Part shown: piece after piece, positions 30,869-38,994 of the stretch | Numbering within the stretch: the stretch's first letter is position 1 | How the letters are laid out: each line of letters starts with the position of its first letter | DNA from: a virus | Length of the DNA: 47,764 nt | Reading direction: 5' to 3' (one strand) | IMG/VR virus record: IMGVR_UViG_3300032050_000222 | Coordinates: 1-47,764 of that record | Translations under genes and position numbers: made by a program | Notes under the pieces: generated by a model | Told to the model about the DNA's origin: nothing | Database searches by the model: none | Seen by the model: only the letters and a program-made list of their open reading frames with translations

Positions 30869-32452
30869 GTGGAACTGATAGAGTTTATTAGATCAAACTG
30901 TATACTGAGGTCTTCATCTAATCAGCCCCTGTTTAGTCGGCTCGGCGGGAAGTTCTCGTGGGCCTTAGATCTTCGACGGGCGATTCTTGATCCTGAAATG
31001 ATGTCTGAGATAGCCACGTTGTTTCTTGATAACCACAGTAACCTATCTAACTTCCAGCTGGCGGCGGTAGAGTCCTCTGGCGTTCCAATGATGGCTGCCA
31101 TACAGCAAGAGGCTCTTCGTAGGGGCATAAAGCTAAATGGGTTGATTGTTCGCAAGAAGAGGAAGAAGCATCTTCAACAATCACATATCGACGGCATTTC
31201 GGATGGCAAGCCTGTCATCCTTGTTGATGACACCCTCAATAGCGGATCTTCCCTTTGCAACGCGGCAGTAAAGTTAAGAGACTGCGGGATAAAGGTTTCT
31301 CGGGCTTTTGTCGTAGTAAACTTTCACTCAAGGCAGGGCGTCAAAAAACTTATTGAAAGCGGGATTCTGTCATCCAGTCTTTTCGACTTGCAAGATATTG
31401 GTCTGGAGTTCAAAGACCCGCATGAACCTGTAACTCATTGCGACGTGTCGTGGACGTTCGCATCGCCAAAACCGAACCTTGGTTTTGCGGTTTGCAAATC
31501 AACGCCTGTTCTTTACAGGAACTCAATAATCTTTGGGTCCGACTGCGGAACCTTGTGGTGCCTCGATTCAAAGACAGGTCGGCTTAGGTGGTGGCACTCT
31601 GTCGAGGACAAGACTGGAAAGGGGATTATTTCTTCGCCTTGTCTTGTTCGAGACAGGGTATACGTCGGGACCTATACCGGCGAGCTACTTTGTCTAAACG
31701 CTGACACGGGTTCGGTTGTCTGGTCAAAGAGAGTATGCGACTGGATTGGATCGTCTACCTGCTATGCTAACGGTTTTATATATGTGGGGCTTGAGTTTAA
31801 GGGTGCGGAAAAGGGCGGGGCTCTTGCCTGTTTTGATGCTGAGACGGGGGAAAGACGTTGGGCGCATTATTTCACCAAGCTCCTTCACGGGTCTCCGGTT
31901 TTTTCTCCTTCTCGACAAATGGTCGTTCTGGGTACGAATGACGGAACGGTGTGCAGCTTTGAACACGATACTGGCAAGCTCGTGCAAGAGCTTACGGGCC
32001 TGAAGGCGGTTAAGTATCACGTTGCTATCAAGGGCGACCTTGCCGTCTTTGGGGCTTTCGACGGCAAGGTATACGTTTGGAACTATGTCACCGGAGAGGT
32101 TAAGTTCACTTATCAGACGGATGATTTGATTTATATGCGGCCCCTGATTGTGGGGGACAGGGCTTTTGTCGGCTCCTCGGATCATCAGTTAGTGGTGGTT
32201 GATCTTGAGACAAACAGCCTTGTTGCGAGCTTGGACGTGGGAGAGAAGATCCACTCGTCCCCTTCCTTTATCAACGGAATAGTGTACTTTGGCACCTCAA
32301 AGGGGGAACTTTTTGGGATTGACCCAATGACTTTGCATGTTTTGGTCAGGCTCCAGTTCCCTGAAAGACTGACGAACGAAGTCGTGACAGATGGCGATTT
32401 GCTGTTTGTCTACGGGTTTGACAATAAGATGTGGGCTGTTCGTCATGGCTAA
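30869..32452 (+). CDS. Phosphoribosyltransferase fused to a PQQ-type beta-propeller
   Basis: 527 residues from the GTG at 30869, which follows a G-rich ribosome-binding site; an ATG at 30839 is the alternative. Residues ~1-190 match type I phosphoribosyltransferases close to orotate PRTase. AAVESSGVPMM is followed by GLIVRKKRKK and the PRPP loop VILVDDTLNSGSS (residues 116-128, D120-D121). Residues ~205-527 contain seven full repeats and a partial eighth of the PQQ/WD-like form S-P-V-x-YVGT-x-G-x-L-x-CLDA-x-TG-x-x-W, giving an eight-bladed propeller. I know no phage protein with this architecture. Base composition is lower in GC than its neighbours, suggesting transfer. It sits between virion genes with an 8-nt overlap to the next one. 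Substrate unknown. Confidence 0.85.
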   Translation: MELIEFIRSNCILRSSSNQPLFSRLGGKFSWALDLRRAILDPEMMSEIATLFLDNHSNLSNFQLAAVESSGVPMMAAIQQEALRRGIKLNGLIVRKKRKKHLQQSHIDGISDGKPVILVDDTLNSGSSLCNAAVKLRDCGIKVSRAFVVVNFHSRQGVKKLIESGILSSSLFDLQDIGLEFKDPHEPVTHCDVSWTFASPKPNLGFAVCKSTPVLYRNSIIFGSDCGTLWCLDSKTGRLRWWHSVEDKTGKGIISSPCLVRDRVYVGTYTGELLCLNADTGSVVWSKRVCDWIGSSTCYANGFIYVGLEFKGAEKGGALACFDAETGERRWAHYFTKLLHGSPVFSPSRQMVVLGTNDGTVCSFEHDTGKLVQELTGLKAVKYHVAIKGDLAVFGAFDGKVYVWNYVTGEVKFTYQTDDLIYMRPLIVGDRAFVGSSDHQLVVVDLETNSLVASLDVGEKIHSSPSFINGIVYFGTSKGELFGIDPMTLHVLVRLQFPERLTNEVVTDGDLLFVYGFDNKMWAVRHG

Positions 32453-33749
32453 TAAATCCGTACGGAAAACTTTGAAGGTGGCTGCCGGTCTTGGAAAGGG
32501 CCGTGACAATACCATCGGTCATCTTACCACTGGCGAAATTGTTCTTCCCCTAGACTTTCAGGAGAAGTTTCCTTCTGTTGCCTCTGCCCTTCGACAGTCT
32601 TTTGAGAAAGCAGGACTGGACTTTAATCAGTTTGTCGTTGGCTCTCCTCGGAACAAGATAAACTCTAAAACCGGCATTCCCATGTTTGATGATGGTGGCG
32701 AGGGCGAGGGCGAGGGCGAGGGCGAGGGCGAGGGCGATGCCGAGGGCGAGGGCGAGGGCGATGCCGAGGGCGAGGGCGAGGGCGAGGGCGAGGGCGAGGG
32801 CGAGGGCGAGGGCGAGGGCGAGGGCGAGGGCGATGCCGAGGGTTACTCTGGACCTTCAGGCGATCCGTCCGGCGATCCGTCCGGCGATCCGTCCGGCGAT
32901 CCGATGGGTGGCGACCCCAATCCGGATATTCCCGCTGGCGATCCGATGGAAGGAACTCTTGCAGGACAGGCTGGGTTCAACGCTTTTATGGACGGCCTGT
33001 TTGGGTCTGTCTTGTCCGACACACAGGTCGGGGATTTGACATCGGAAGACGTTCGGGGCGGCTTTCAAGGATACTCAGCCCCATCACAGGACCGAGCTGA
33101 CGAGCTTGCTCGTGAAGACGTTGCGCGAAACGAAGAGATAGCTGATACGATGATGGCTAATCAAGCCGCTCAAGAGGCAGCTGCTGCTGCCGCTGCGGCT
33201 GCCGCAAACCAGAGCGTCTACGGCACCCTTGCTGATGTTGGACCCTCCGCTTGGAACACAAGCACGGTTTCATCCGGCTATGGGGCTACTGGAGTCACAG
33301 GCGCGGGCACTCCCGGTCTTGGAACCGGAGATTACGGAGTCTCTGGAACCACCGACTCGCAAGTTGCTTCAACAACTTCGACGGGTGATCGTGGCGGATA
33401 TACATCGGATGGGACTACCTCAGACGAAGGTGTTGTCTCTAACGTCGCACAGGCGGAAACACTTTCTGAGTTACCTACGACTGAGATCGCCAACGCCCCG
33501 TCCATCTTTGATCTTGCAGCTTTGGATAATCTGGCTGGAAAAGCTAACGAAGAGGACGGCTTCTATTCCGGTCAGACTACGGGAGGTGGTGACGATTTTA
33601 GGCGTCTCAATGAGGAAGAACAGGTCGTCGCTGCCCAACTTGCCCAAGCAGGTCAGAAACAGGCGTCCGTCGCCCCGACAGTCACACCAGTCCAGTATGA
33701 CATCTCCAAGTTTATCTCCGGCATCGGATCTCTAGCCACATCCAAGTAG
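32445..33749 (+). CDS. Repeat-rich structural protein with Glu-Gly tract
   Basis: 434 residues; the ATG at 32445 overlaps the upstream stop by 8 nt. The N-terminus has GRDNTIGHLTTGEIVLPLDF, a motif found in many phage virion proteins (H-L-T-x-GE-IV-x-P). Residues ~85-132 are a Glu-Gly repeat with interspersed GDAEG, then four GDPS units. Further on, an Ala run and Ser/Thr/Gly-rich disorder precede the C-terminal helix. Probably a flexible virion component; the exact role is open. Confidence 0.65.
   Translation: MANKSVRKTLKVAAGLGKGRDNTIGHLTTGEIVLPLDFQEKFPSVASALRQSFEKAGLDFNQFVVGSPRNKINSKTGIPMFDDGGEGEGEGEGEGEGDAEGEGEGDAEGEGEGEGEGEGEGEGEGEGEGDAEGYSGPSGDPSGDPSGDPSGDPMGGDPNPDIPAGDPMEGTLAGQAGFNAFMDGLFGSVLSDTQVGDLTSEDVRGGFQGYSAPSQDRADELAREDVARNEEIADTMMANQAAQEAAAAAAAAAANQSVYGTLADVGPSAWNTSTVSSGYGATGVTGAGTPGLGTGDYGVSGTTDSQVASTTSTGDRGGYTSDGTTSDEGVVSNVAQAETLSELPTTEIANAPSIFDLAALDNLAGKANEEDGFYSGQTTGGGDDFRRLNEEEQVVAAQLAQAGQKQASVAPTVTPVQYDISKFISGIGSLATSK
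32698..32841 (+). repeat. GAGGGC hexanucleotide microsatellite
   Basis: About two dozen in-frame copies of GAGGGC, interrupted three times by GATGCC, encode the Glu-Gly tract. From about 32857 a second 12-bp repeat (GGCGATCCGTCC) runs for four units. Copy-number change would alter protein length without a frameshift. Confidence 0.85.
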
Positions 33750-33765
33750 AAGCGAGGAAAGTATC

Positions 33766-33978
33766 ATGGCAAATCGCAAGAAGGCCCTTGACCTCCCTGT
33801 GAACGTCCGCACCCGTCAGTACGATGTCGGCGCGGCCAACTATCAGGACATCGTTAATCAGGGCCGCGTGCCCTTGAAGAATGTTAAGGAGACCCCGATC
33901 CCCGCCGCCCCGAAGGGCGAGCAGGCGGCTCGTGGCTTTGGCGCAATGCTCCGTCCCCAGAAGTACACTGTCAGCTGA
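33766..33978 (+). CDS. Small conserved virion-block protein, 70 aa
   Basis: GAGGAAAG precedes the ATG. The protein is basic, with LPVNVRTRQYDVGAANYQDI and a C-terminus FGAMLRPQKYTVS. No domain recognised. The next gene begins 5 nt after its stop, so the two are probably co-translated. Confidence 0.65.
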   Translation: MANRKKALDLPVNVRTRQYDVGAANYQDIVNQGRVPLKNVKETPIPAAPKGEQAARGFGAMLRPQKYTVS

Positions 33979-33982
33979 TAGT

Positions 33983-34696
33983 ATGGCTAAGGCGGCTGTA
34001 AAGAAGAAACCTGTCAGAAGGGCCGCAGTTAAAAAGACTGCGGCCTCGCCGCCTGTTGCTGCAAAGCCGTCGGCCCCAGAGCCTGCCCCTTCAAAGCCAC
34101 CGGGGGGTCCGCTTGATAAGGCCCTCGATCTGGTTAAGTGGATCGACAGCCCGTTTAAGCTCGCGACGGTAGTTCTTCTCGGTGTCCTGACCCTTGTTGG
34201 ATATATAGTTTACCAACAGCAGGATCGGATTGTTGGAACGCTGACGCATCGAGAGACGATGCCGGAACTTCTGGCCGATGAGCGGCTATCTTCACTTGGC
34301 CGCGATCTGCTGCGTGATCTTCGTGCCGAGACTGTCATCATCCATCAGGTTGATCTGGCAAAGAACGCACGGATTACGCGCATCGCCCAGTCTGCTGACG
34401 GCAGGTTTTCCCCGCTGGAAGGCAAGAAGGGCGCGTTCTTCTCTGGTTCCCCGGCCCGCAACCGCGCCGCTGTCGCCATGCTGAACGGCGAGGTGCTGTG
34501 CGAGAAGTTTGAGGCGTCATCTGACGCTGGCGACTGGCTGATCTCCCGTGGCGTCACCTACGCCTGCCGGGGCTCTGTCCCGCCTGAAGCTGGCCACATG
34601 GTCGGATACATCTCTGTCGGGTTCAAAACAGAGCCTCGTGATATATCTTCTGTGAAGTCGCGCATCAACCAAACATCCAGCGAGATGGCGAGGTGA
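33983..34696 (+). CDS. Membrane protein with basic Lys/Ala-rich N-terminus
   Basis: 237 residues from the ATG at 33983; the longer frame upstream is the shadow of the previous gene. Residues 1-45 are Lys/Ala/Pro-rich (AAVKKTAAS), histone-tail-like. One membrane helix, ATVVLLGVLTLVGYIVY, lies near residues 58-76. The rest is soluble, with a GAF-like feel (LRAETVIIHQVDL), exposed on one side of the membrane. It precedes the lysis genes and may be a signal-arrest or holin-associated protein, but no family was recognised. Confidence 0.6.
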   Translation: MAKAAVKKKPVRRAAVKKTAASPPVAAKPSAPEPAPSKPPGGPLDKALDLVKWIDSPFKLATVVLLGVLTLVGYIVYQQQDRIVGTLTHRETMPELLADERLSSLGRDLLRDLRAETVIIHQVDLAKNARITRIAQSADGRFSPLEGKKGAFFSGSPARNRAAVAMLNGEVLCEKFEASSDAGDWLISRGVTYACRGSVPPEAGHMVGYISVGFKTEPRDISSVKSRINQTSSEMAR

Positions 34697-34699
34697 GAA

Positions 34700-35173
34700 A
34701 TGGACCCCGCCACGATTGCTCTGGTCTTCGGGGCGGCGAAGTCGGCCTTCTCGGCCATTCAACAAGGCATCAAGTTCGGCAAGGACATTCAGTCCATGAC
34801 GAGCGACGTTGCGAAACTGTATGGCTCTGTTGCTAAGTTAACGCAGGCTGCGGCTGATCCGCCAAAGCCAAAACTGTTCAGCAAGCTGACTGCGGAAGAA
34901 ATCGCGTTAGATGTTGTTCAGAAGCGCAAACAGGCAGCAGAGTGGGCGGAGAAGGTTAAGAACGAATTTGTCGCTATATACGGCCTGAAGGGCTGGGACG
35001 AGGTGCAGAGGGAGATCATCAGGGTACGCAAGGAGCAGCGTTTTCTGGAGGAGCGGCGCAAACGAGACGCGCAGCAGATGAAGGAAGACCTTGTGCTGCT
35101 GGGCGCAGTTGTCCTAGTCGCCGCGTTCCTTGTGGCCGGTCTGTTTGGAATGGCAATCTTGTTTAGTAGGTGA
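34700..35173 (+). CDS. Putative holin-like or lysis-associated membrane protein
   Basis: 157 residues. A long helical, charged middle (EEIALDVVQKRKQAAEWAE) ends in one strong C-terminal membrane helix, DLVLLGAVVLVAAFLVAGLF, near residues 131-152. The N-terminus IALVFGAAKSAFSAIQQG is amphipathic. It lies 3 nt before the endolysin, the usual place for a holin or pinholin, though holins normally have more membrane segments. Low certainty on function, good certainty that the gene is real. Confidence 0.55.
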   Translation: MDPATIALVFGAAKSAFSAIQQGIKFGKDIQSMTSDVAKLYGSVAKLTQAAADPPKPKLFSKLTAEEIALDVVQKRKQAAEWAEKVKNEFVAIYGLKGWDEVQREIIRVRKEQRFLEERRKRDAQQMKEDLVLLGAVVLVAAFLVAGLFGMAILFSR

Positions 35174-35176
35174 CAC

Positions 35177-35896
35177 ATGAGAACATCGGCAGCAGGCATT
35201 AAGCACATCCGTGAGTTCGAGGGAGAGCGGTTGAAAGCATACCGCTGTTCAGCAAATGTGCTCACGATTGGGGTTGGTCATACCAGCGCAGCTGGCGCTC
35301 CCGAGGTCTGCGAGGGCATGACGATCACTCAGGATGAGAGCGCCGAGATCCTCGCGCGCGATCTCCAGAAGTTTGAGAAGGGCGTCGATAAGCTCCTGAA
35401 GGTCGTGGTCAGCCAGAACCAGTTCGACGTTCTTGTCAGCTTTGCCTTCAACTGCGGTCTCGGGTCTCTTCAGAAATCGACGCTTCTCAGGCGCGTAAAC
35501 GAGGAGAACTTTGAGGCGGTGCCAGCCGAACTCATGAAGTGGACCAAGGCCGGTGGCCGGGAAATCGCGGGCCTTGTTCGCCGCCGCCGTGCGGAAGCGA
35601 AGCTCTGGCGCGGGGTGGATACGGAGAAGCCTGTCGATATCGAGGAGGCTCGCCTTACACCCGAGCAGCCGAAGGCGTCCAAGTCCATTGTGCAGTCCAA
35701 GGAGGTAAACGCCGCTGTGGCAGCTGGCGGCCTTGGTACGATTGCCGTGGCGCAGGAAGTTGTTCCGCTGGTACGGGAAGGCGGGGACATTCTGTCATCC
35801 CTTGACGCAACTGTCCTGATCTTGGTTGTCATTGTGATTGCGGCAGGCGCTGTCTGGTACTTCCGCAAGAAAAGACTCGATGAGGAGGCCGCATGA
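35177..35896 (+). CDS. GH24 endolysin with C-terminal membrane anchor
   Basis: 239 residues. The catalytic region FEGERLKAYRCSANVLTIGVG shows the triad spacing E15-x8-C24-x5-T30, the Cys variant of the T4-type Glu-Asp-Thr triad. NQFDVLVSFAFNCG is the second landmark. It cleaves peptidoglycan at lysis. Residues ~212-230 form a membrane helix (TVLILVVIVIAAGAVWYF) followed by RKKR, an unusual C-terminal anchor that would tether the enzyme to the inner membrane. Start overlaps no neighbour; the stop overlaps the Rz-like gene by 4 nt (ATGA). Confidence 0.9.
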   Translation: MRTSAAGIKHIREFEGERLKAYRCSANVLTIGVGHTSAAGAPEVCEGMTITQDESAEILARDLQKFEKGVDKLLKVVVSQNQFDVLVSFAFNCGLGSLQKSTLLRRVNEENFEAVPAELMKWTKAGGREIAGLVRRRRAEAKLWRGVDTEKPVDIEEARLTPEQPKASKSIVQSKEVNAAVAAGGLGTIAVAQEVVPLVREGGDILSSLDATVLILVVIVIAAGAVWYFRKKRLDEEAA

Positions 35897-36123
35897 TTGG
35901 GCTGCTTTTTTCTCCCCTTGGCCGCTACATCCTGATTGGGGGCGCGGTCCTCATGGTTCTCGGCGGCGTCTACCTGAAGATCAGGTCGGACGCCATCGCT
36001 GAGATACAAGCCGCGGCTACGGCTGACGCACTGAAGAGGGTTCAAAATGCGATTACTGCCGGCGATTCCGCTGTTGTTAGTCCTGACCGGCTGCTCGAAA
36101 GTGATGGGCACCGCAGAGACTAA
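35893..36123 (+). CDS. Rz: Inner-membrane spanin (Rz-like)
   Basis: 76 residues starting at an ATG that overlaps the endolysin stop. An N-terminal membrane helix, ILIGGAVLMVLGGVYL, is followed by a short helical periplasmic segment. Together with the embedded lipoprotein gene it forms the classic two-component spanin that fuses inner and outer membranes at the end of lysis in Gram-negative hosts. Confidence 0.75.
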   Translation: MIGLLFSPLGRYILIGGAVLMVLGGVYLKIRSDAIAEIQAAATADALKRVQNAITAGDSAVVSPDRLLESDGHRRD

Positions 36124-36244
36124 TCTGTCAGCCTGCTCAGTCTGGCGGGATATCTCTTGGTCATCCAAGGATACCCCCCAGACGATCACGGAAGTGAAAG
36201 TCAATAATGCTCGCCGTGAGGGGTACTGCGAGTCTGGGAAGTAA
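36047..36244 (+). CDS. Rz1: Outer-membrane lipoprotein spanin (Rz1-like), partly embedded in Rz
   Basis: 65 residues in another frame, starting inside Rz and extending past its end. The signal peptide MRLLPAIPLLLVLTGC ends in the lipobox LTGC, with C16 as the lipid-modified residue. Two later Cys residues could form a disulfide. Start overlap and lipobox are diagnostic of Rz1. Confidence 0.75.
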   Translation: MRLLPAIPLLLVLTGCSKVMGTAETNLSACSVWRDISWSSKDTPQTITEVKVNNARREGYCESGK

Positions 36245-36268
36245 TCTGACAAAAGAGGGGGAACTGCC

Positions 36269-36469
36269 GTGTCAGATATTTACATTGTTGACAGATTGTT
36301 TAAGGTAATACGTGAGCGGCGTGAAACAGTCACTGAAGCGATCACAGAAGGCTCGGTTCAGGACTTTGCCGCTTTTCGCCACCTCCGGGGAAAACTGGAG
36401 GTGTGGAATGAGATTGAAGAAGAACTCCGCCTTCTGCTGAAGAAACAGGATGCAATGGACGATGAGTGA
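36269..36469 (+). CDS. Small helical protein, 66 aa
   Basis: GTG start with AGAGGGGG about 6 nt upstream. Entirely helical and charged (EIEEELRLLLKKQDAMDD). This pattern, a short protein with EGSVQDFAAFRHLRGKLEVW, occurs before co-chaperonin or scaffold genes in related phages as far as I recall. Its end overlaps the GroES-like start by 8 nt. Function unknown. Confidence 0.65.
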   Translation: MSDIYIVDRLFKVIRERRETVTEAITEGSVQDFAAFRHLRGKLEVWNEIEEELRLLLKKQDAMDDE

Positions 36470-36947
36470 TCTCATACTCCCTAACTATCTCGCCAAACAA
36501 AGCAGCCAGAATGTTCCGGTTCCGGAACAAACAGAAGAGCCGAAGGCTTTAGAAAAAGCCTTTGTCCCGCCGGAAGAGCGGGTTTTCGATCCCACCCGTC
36601 TTCCTGAAAGCGCCATTGAACGTCTTCCTCAGCCTGCGGGCTGGCGGCTTTTGGTTCTCCCCTATCAGGGCAGAGCCAAGACGAAGGGCGATGTCTACCT
36701 CCCCGACGAGTTCGTTCAAAGGCAGTCTCTTGCCAGCGTGGTCGCTTACGTCTTGGCCGTTGGCCCGGACGCCTATGCTGACAAGAACAAGTTCCCAGCT
36801 GGCCCTTGGTGCAAAAAGGGTCAGTGGGTGATGATCGGACGTTATGCTGGCGCTCGGTTTAAGATCGAGGGCGGCGAGGTTCGCATTATCAACGATGATG
36901 AAGTCATCGCAACAATCGCTGACCCAGACGACATCGTGAATGTCTGA
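36462..36947 (+). CDS. GroES-like co-chaperonin (Cpn10 fold)
   Basis: 161 residues from the ATG at 36462. After a ~55-residue Pro/Glu-rich extension, the Cpn10 pattern begins: GWRLLVLPYQGRAKTKGDVY, then the mobile-loop region with LPDEFVQRQS, VVAYVLAVGPDAY, KKGQWVMIGRYAG and DDEVIATI. It would replace host GroES as the lid of GroEL to fold a large or difficult phage protein. Its place just before scaffold and capsid points to the capsid, as with T4 gp31. The long N-terminal extension is unusual. Confidence 0.85.
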   Translation: MSDLILPNYLAKQSSQNVPVPEQTEEPKALEKAFVPPEERVFDPTRLPESAIERLPQPAGWRLLVLPYQGRAKTKGDVYLPDEFVQRQSLASVVAYVLAVGPDAYADKNKFPAGPWCKKGQWVMIGRYAGARFKIEGGEVRIINDDEVIATIADPDDIVNV

Positions 36948-36969
36948 CAGCGCAGCAATGGAGATTGCT

Positions 36970-37878
36970 ATGTCTGAGGAAGAGAAGGTAGAGGACGGCT
37001 CGGTCGAAGTGGTGATCGAGGAGGCCGCTGCTGCCGAAGCTTCTGCCCCCGAAAGGGAGCCGCAGAAGGAAGAACAGCCTGTTCAGGCAAAGACAGAACG
37101 GGATCTTGAAGAACATTCCGAGTCTGTCAGGAAACGAATTGATAAGCTGACATACAAGATCCGTGAGGCGGAACGCCGTGAACAGGCGGCTCTGGAGTAT
37201 GCCCGCGGTCTGAAGGGTCAGCTTGAGACCTATCAGGAGCGGGCCAGCCGACTCGATAAATCTCTTGTGCAGGAGTTCGATAACCGACTCAAAACGCAGG
37301 AGAAAATGGTTCGAGAAGAGCTTCGTCGCGCGATTGACGAGGGCAATGTTGACGCTCAGATCGAGGCCCAAGGCGCACTGGCGTCGCTCGCTGTCGAGAA
37401 CGACCGGCTTCGTCAGTCTCGACTGCGGCGGGAACAGGAAGAGGTTCAGCAGCGCGCTTTGGCATCCCGCCCTCAGCCGCAGGCGGCTCCCGCTCCGCAG
37501 GCTCCCCAGCCAGATCCGAAGGCTCGCTCTTGGGCCGAACGGAACGAATGGTTTGGCAACGACCGGGCCATGACGGCGACGGCCTACGCCATCCATGCGG
37601 ATCTCGTTGAGGTGGAGGGCTTTGACCCGTCGTCCGACGACTACTACCGGGAACTGGATAGCCGTATCCGTACGGAGTTCCCGCATAAGTTCAAATCCGC
37701 CCAGAACAACGGCTCTCAGGGGCAGCGCCCGCAGTCGATGGTCGCCTCCGCCAGAACAACCGTCAAATCCAACTCTACAAAGGTCAAGCTGACGGAAAGT
37801 CAGATTAGAGTTGCTAAGGCTCTAGGTGTTAGTTTAGAAGAGTATGCTAGGCATACTCGTATGCAGCAACAAGGTTAA
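36970..37878 (+). CDS. Capsid scaffolding protein
   Basis: 302 residues from the ATG at 36970, chosen because TGGAG lies 6 nt upstream; an ATG at 36940 would overlap the previous gene. The first 60 residues are very acidic, followed by a long coiled coil at ~55-165 (KIREAERREQAALEYARGL and onward), a Pro/Ala/Gln linker, and a C-terminal helix-turn-helix-like LTESQIRVAKALGVSLEEYA that may bind the capsid protein. Location two genes before the major capsid protein fits. Confidence 0.8.
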   Translation: MSEEEKVEDGSVEVVIEEAAAAEASAPEREPQKEEQPVQAKTERDLEEHSESVRKRIDKLTYKIREAERREQAALEYARGLKGQLETYQERASRLDKSLVQEFDNRLKTQEKMVREELRRAIDEGNVDAQIEAQGALASLAVENDRLRQSRLRREQEEVQQRALASRPQPQAAPAPQAPQPDPKARSWAERNEWFGNDRAMTATAYAIHADLVEVEGFDPSSDDYYRELDSRIRTEFPHKFKSAQNNGSQGQRPQSMVASARTTVKSNSTKVKLTESQIRVAKALGVSLEEYARHTRMQQQG

Positions 37879-37883
37879 GTCAT

Positions 37884-38351
37884 ATGACGATAGACCGTAA
37901 GCCTCGCTCCGAGAATGTCCGCGACAGAAGTGCGCGCCCACTCACGTGGAAACCCCCGTCCTCCTTGGACGCACCGCCCGCTCCCGAGGGCTATCGGCAC
38001 CGCTGGATCCGCATGGAAGCCAACGGCATTGATGATCGGAAGAATCTTTCCGCCCGTTTACGCGAAGGCTTCGAGCTGGTTCGCGCCGAGGAATACCCTG
38101 ATTGGGATCTCCCCACGATTAGCGACGGCAAACACGCTGGCGTTATTGCTGTTGGGGGCTTGGTCCTAGCGCGTATTCCCACAGAGATTGTCGAGCAGAG
38201 AACCGGTTACTACCAGAATCAGACGCAAGAGCAGATGAAGGCGGTAGATAACGACCTCATGCGAGACCAACACCCATCAATGCCCATGATGCGTCCTGAG
38301 CGACAGTCACGGGTTAGCTTCGGCGGTAATCGTTCCGCCGATAAACAGTAA
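37884..38351 (+). CDS. Conserved head-assembly-block protein, 155 aa
   Basis: The pattern PPAPEGYRHRWIRMEANGID, then VGGLVLARIPTEI, RTGYYQNQTQEQMKAVDNDL and SRVSFGG is conserved, as I recall, between scaffold and capsid genes in several podovirus groups. Role unknown; probably a minor head or assembly factor. Confidence 0.7.
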   Translation: MTIDRKPRSENVRDRSARPLTWKPPSSLDAPPAPEGYRHRWIRMEANGIDDRKNLSARLREGFELVRAEEYPDWDLPTISDGKHAGVIAVGGLVLARIPTEIVEQRTGYYQNQTQEQMKAVDNDLMRDQHPSMPMMRPERQSRVSFGGNRSADKQ

Positions 38352-38362
38352 GGATCTAGGCA

Positions 38363-38980
38363 ATGGCAAACATTGATGCCTCGTTCGGGCTTCGCCCGTA
38401 TCGTATGCTTGGAAGCGCGCCGAACTCTAACGGCGACATGGTGTACGCCATTCAGACTGCCGCGACTGCGGGCACGTCTAGCGTGATCTATCAGGGCTCC
38501 CCTGTGATCCCGCTGGCGAACGGTCTGATTGACATCGTTGGCAACGCCAACGGCGGCACTGTTCCGCTTCTGGGCGCTTTTCTGGGTTGCAACTACGTTG
38601 ACCTCAACGGCACGCCGAAGTGGTCCCCGTTCTGGCCCGGAACCGCTGCGGTTTACGCCAACTCCGTTGCTTACGCCACGGTTTCGGCTGACCCCGACCA
38701 GATGTACCTCATCAACTGCAACGCGGCTGCGGCGAACGACATCGTTCATGCCAACGCCAACTTCGCTACGGCCACCAGCGGCAATGCCACCTCCGGCATC
38801 TCCACCGCTGAACTCGCCGTATCGACGGCTAACACGACCAACACGCTTAACCTCCGCATCATTGGCTTTGAGGACACCCCCTCGAACAGCGATGCGTCGG
38901 TGGCCGGTCGTCTGGCTATCGTCCTCCTCAACAACCACTTCTATCGTTACTCGGCTAACGGTACGGGTGCGGGCGTCTAA
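38363..38980 (+). CDS. Putative capsid decoration or minor head protein
   Basis: 205 residues, GGATCTAGG before the ATG. Beta-rich and Ala/Thr/Asn-rich, opening MANIDASFGLRPYRMLGSAP, a start often seen in phage head proteins next to the major capsid. No Cys pattern or membrane segment suggests anything else. Ends 14 nt before the capsid gene. Confidence 0.7.
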   Translation: MANIDASFGLRPYRMLGSAPNSNGDMVYAIQTAATAGTSSVIYQGSPVIPLANGLIDIVGNANGGTVPLLGAFLGCNYVDLNGTPKWSPFWPGTAAVYANSVAYATVSADPDQMYLINCNAAAANDIVHANANFATATSGNATSGISTAELAVSTANTTNTLNLRIIGFEDTPSNSDASVAGRLAIVLLNNHFYRYSANGTGAGV

Positions 38981-38994
38981 TAGGAGTCTGAACA

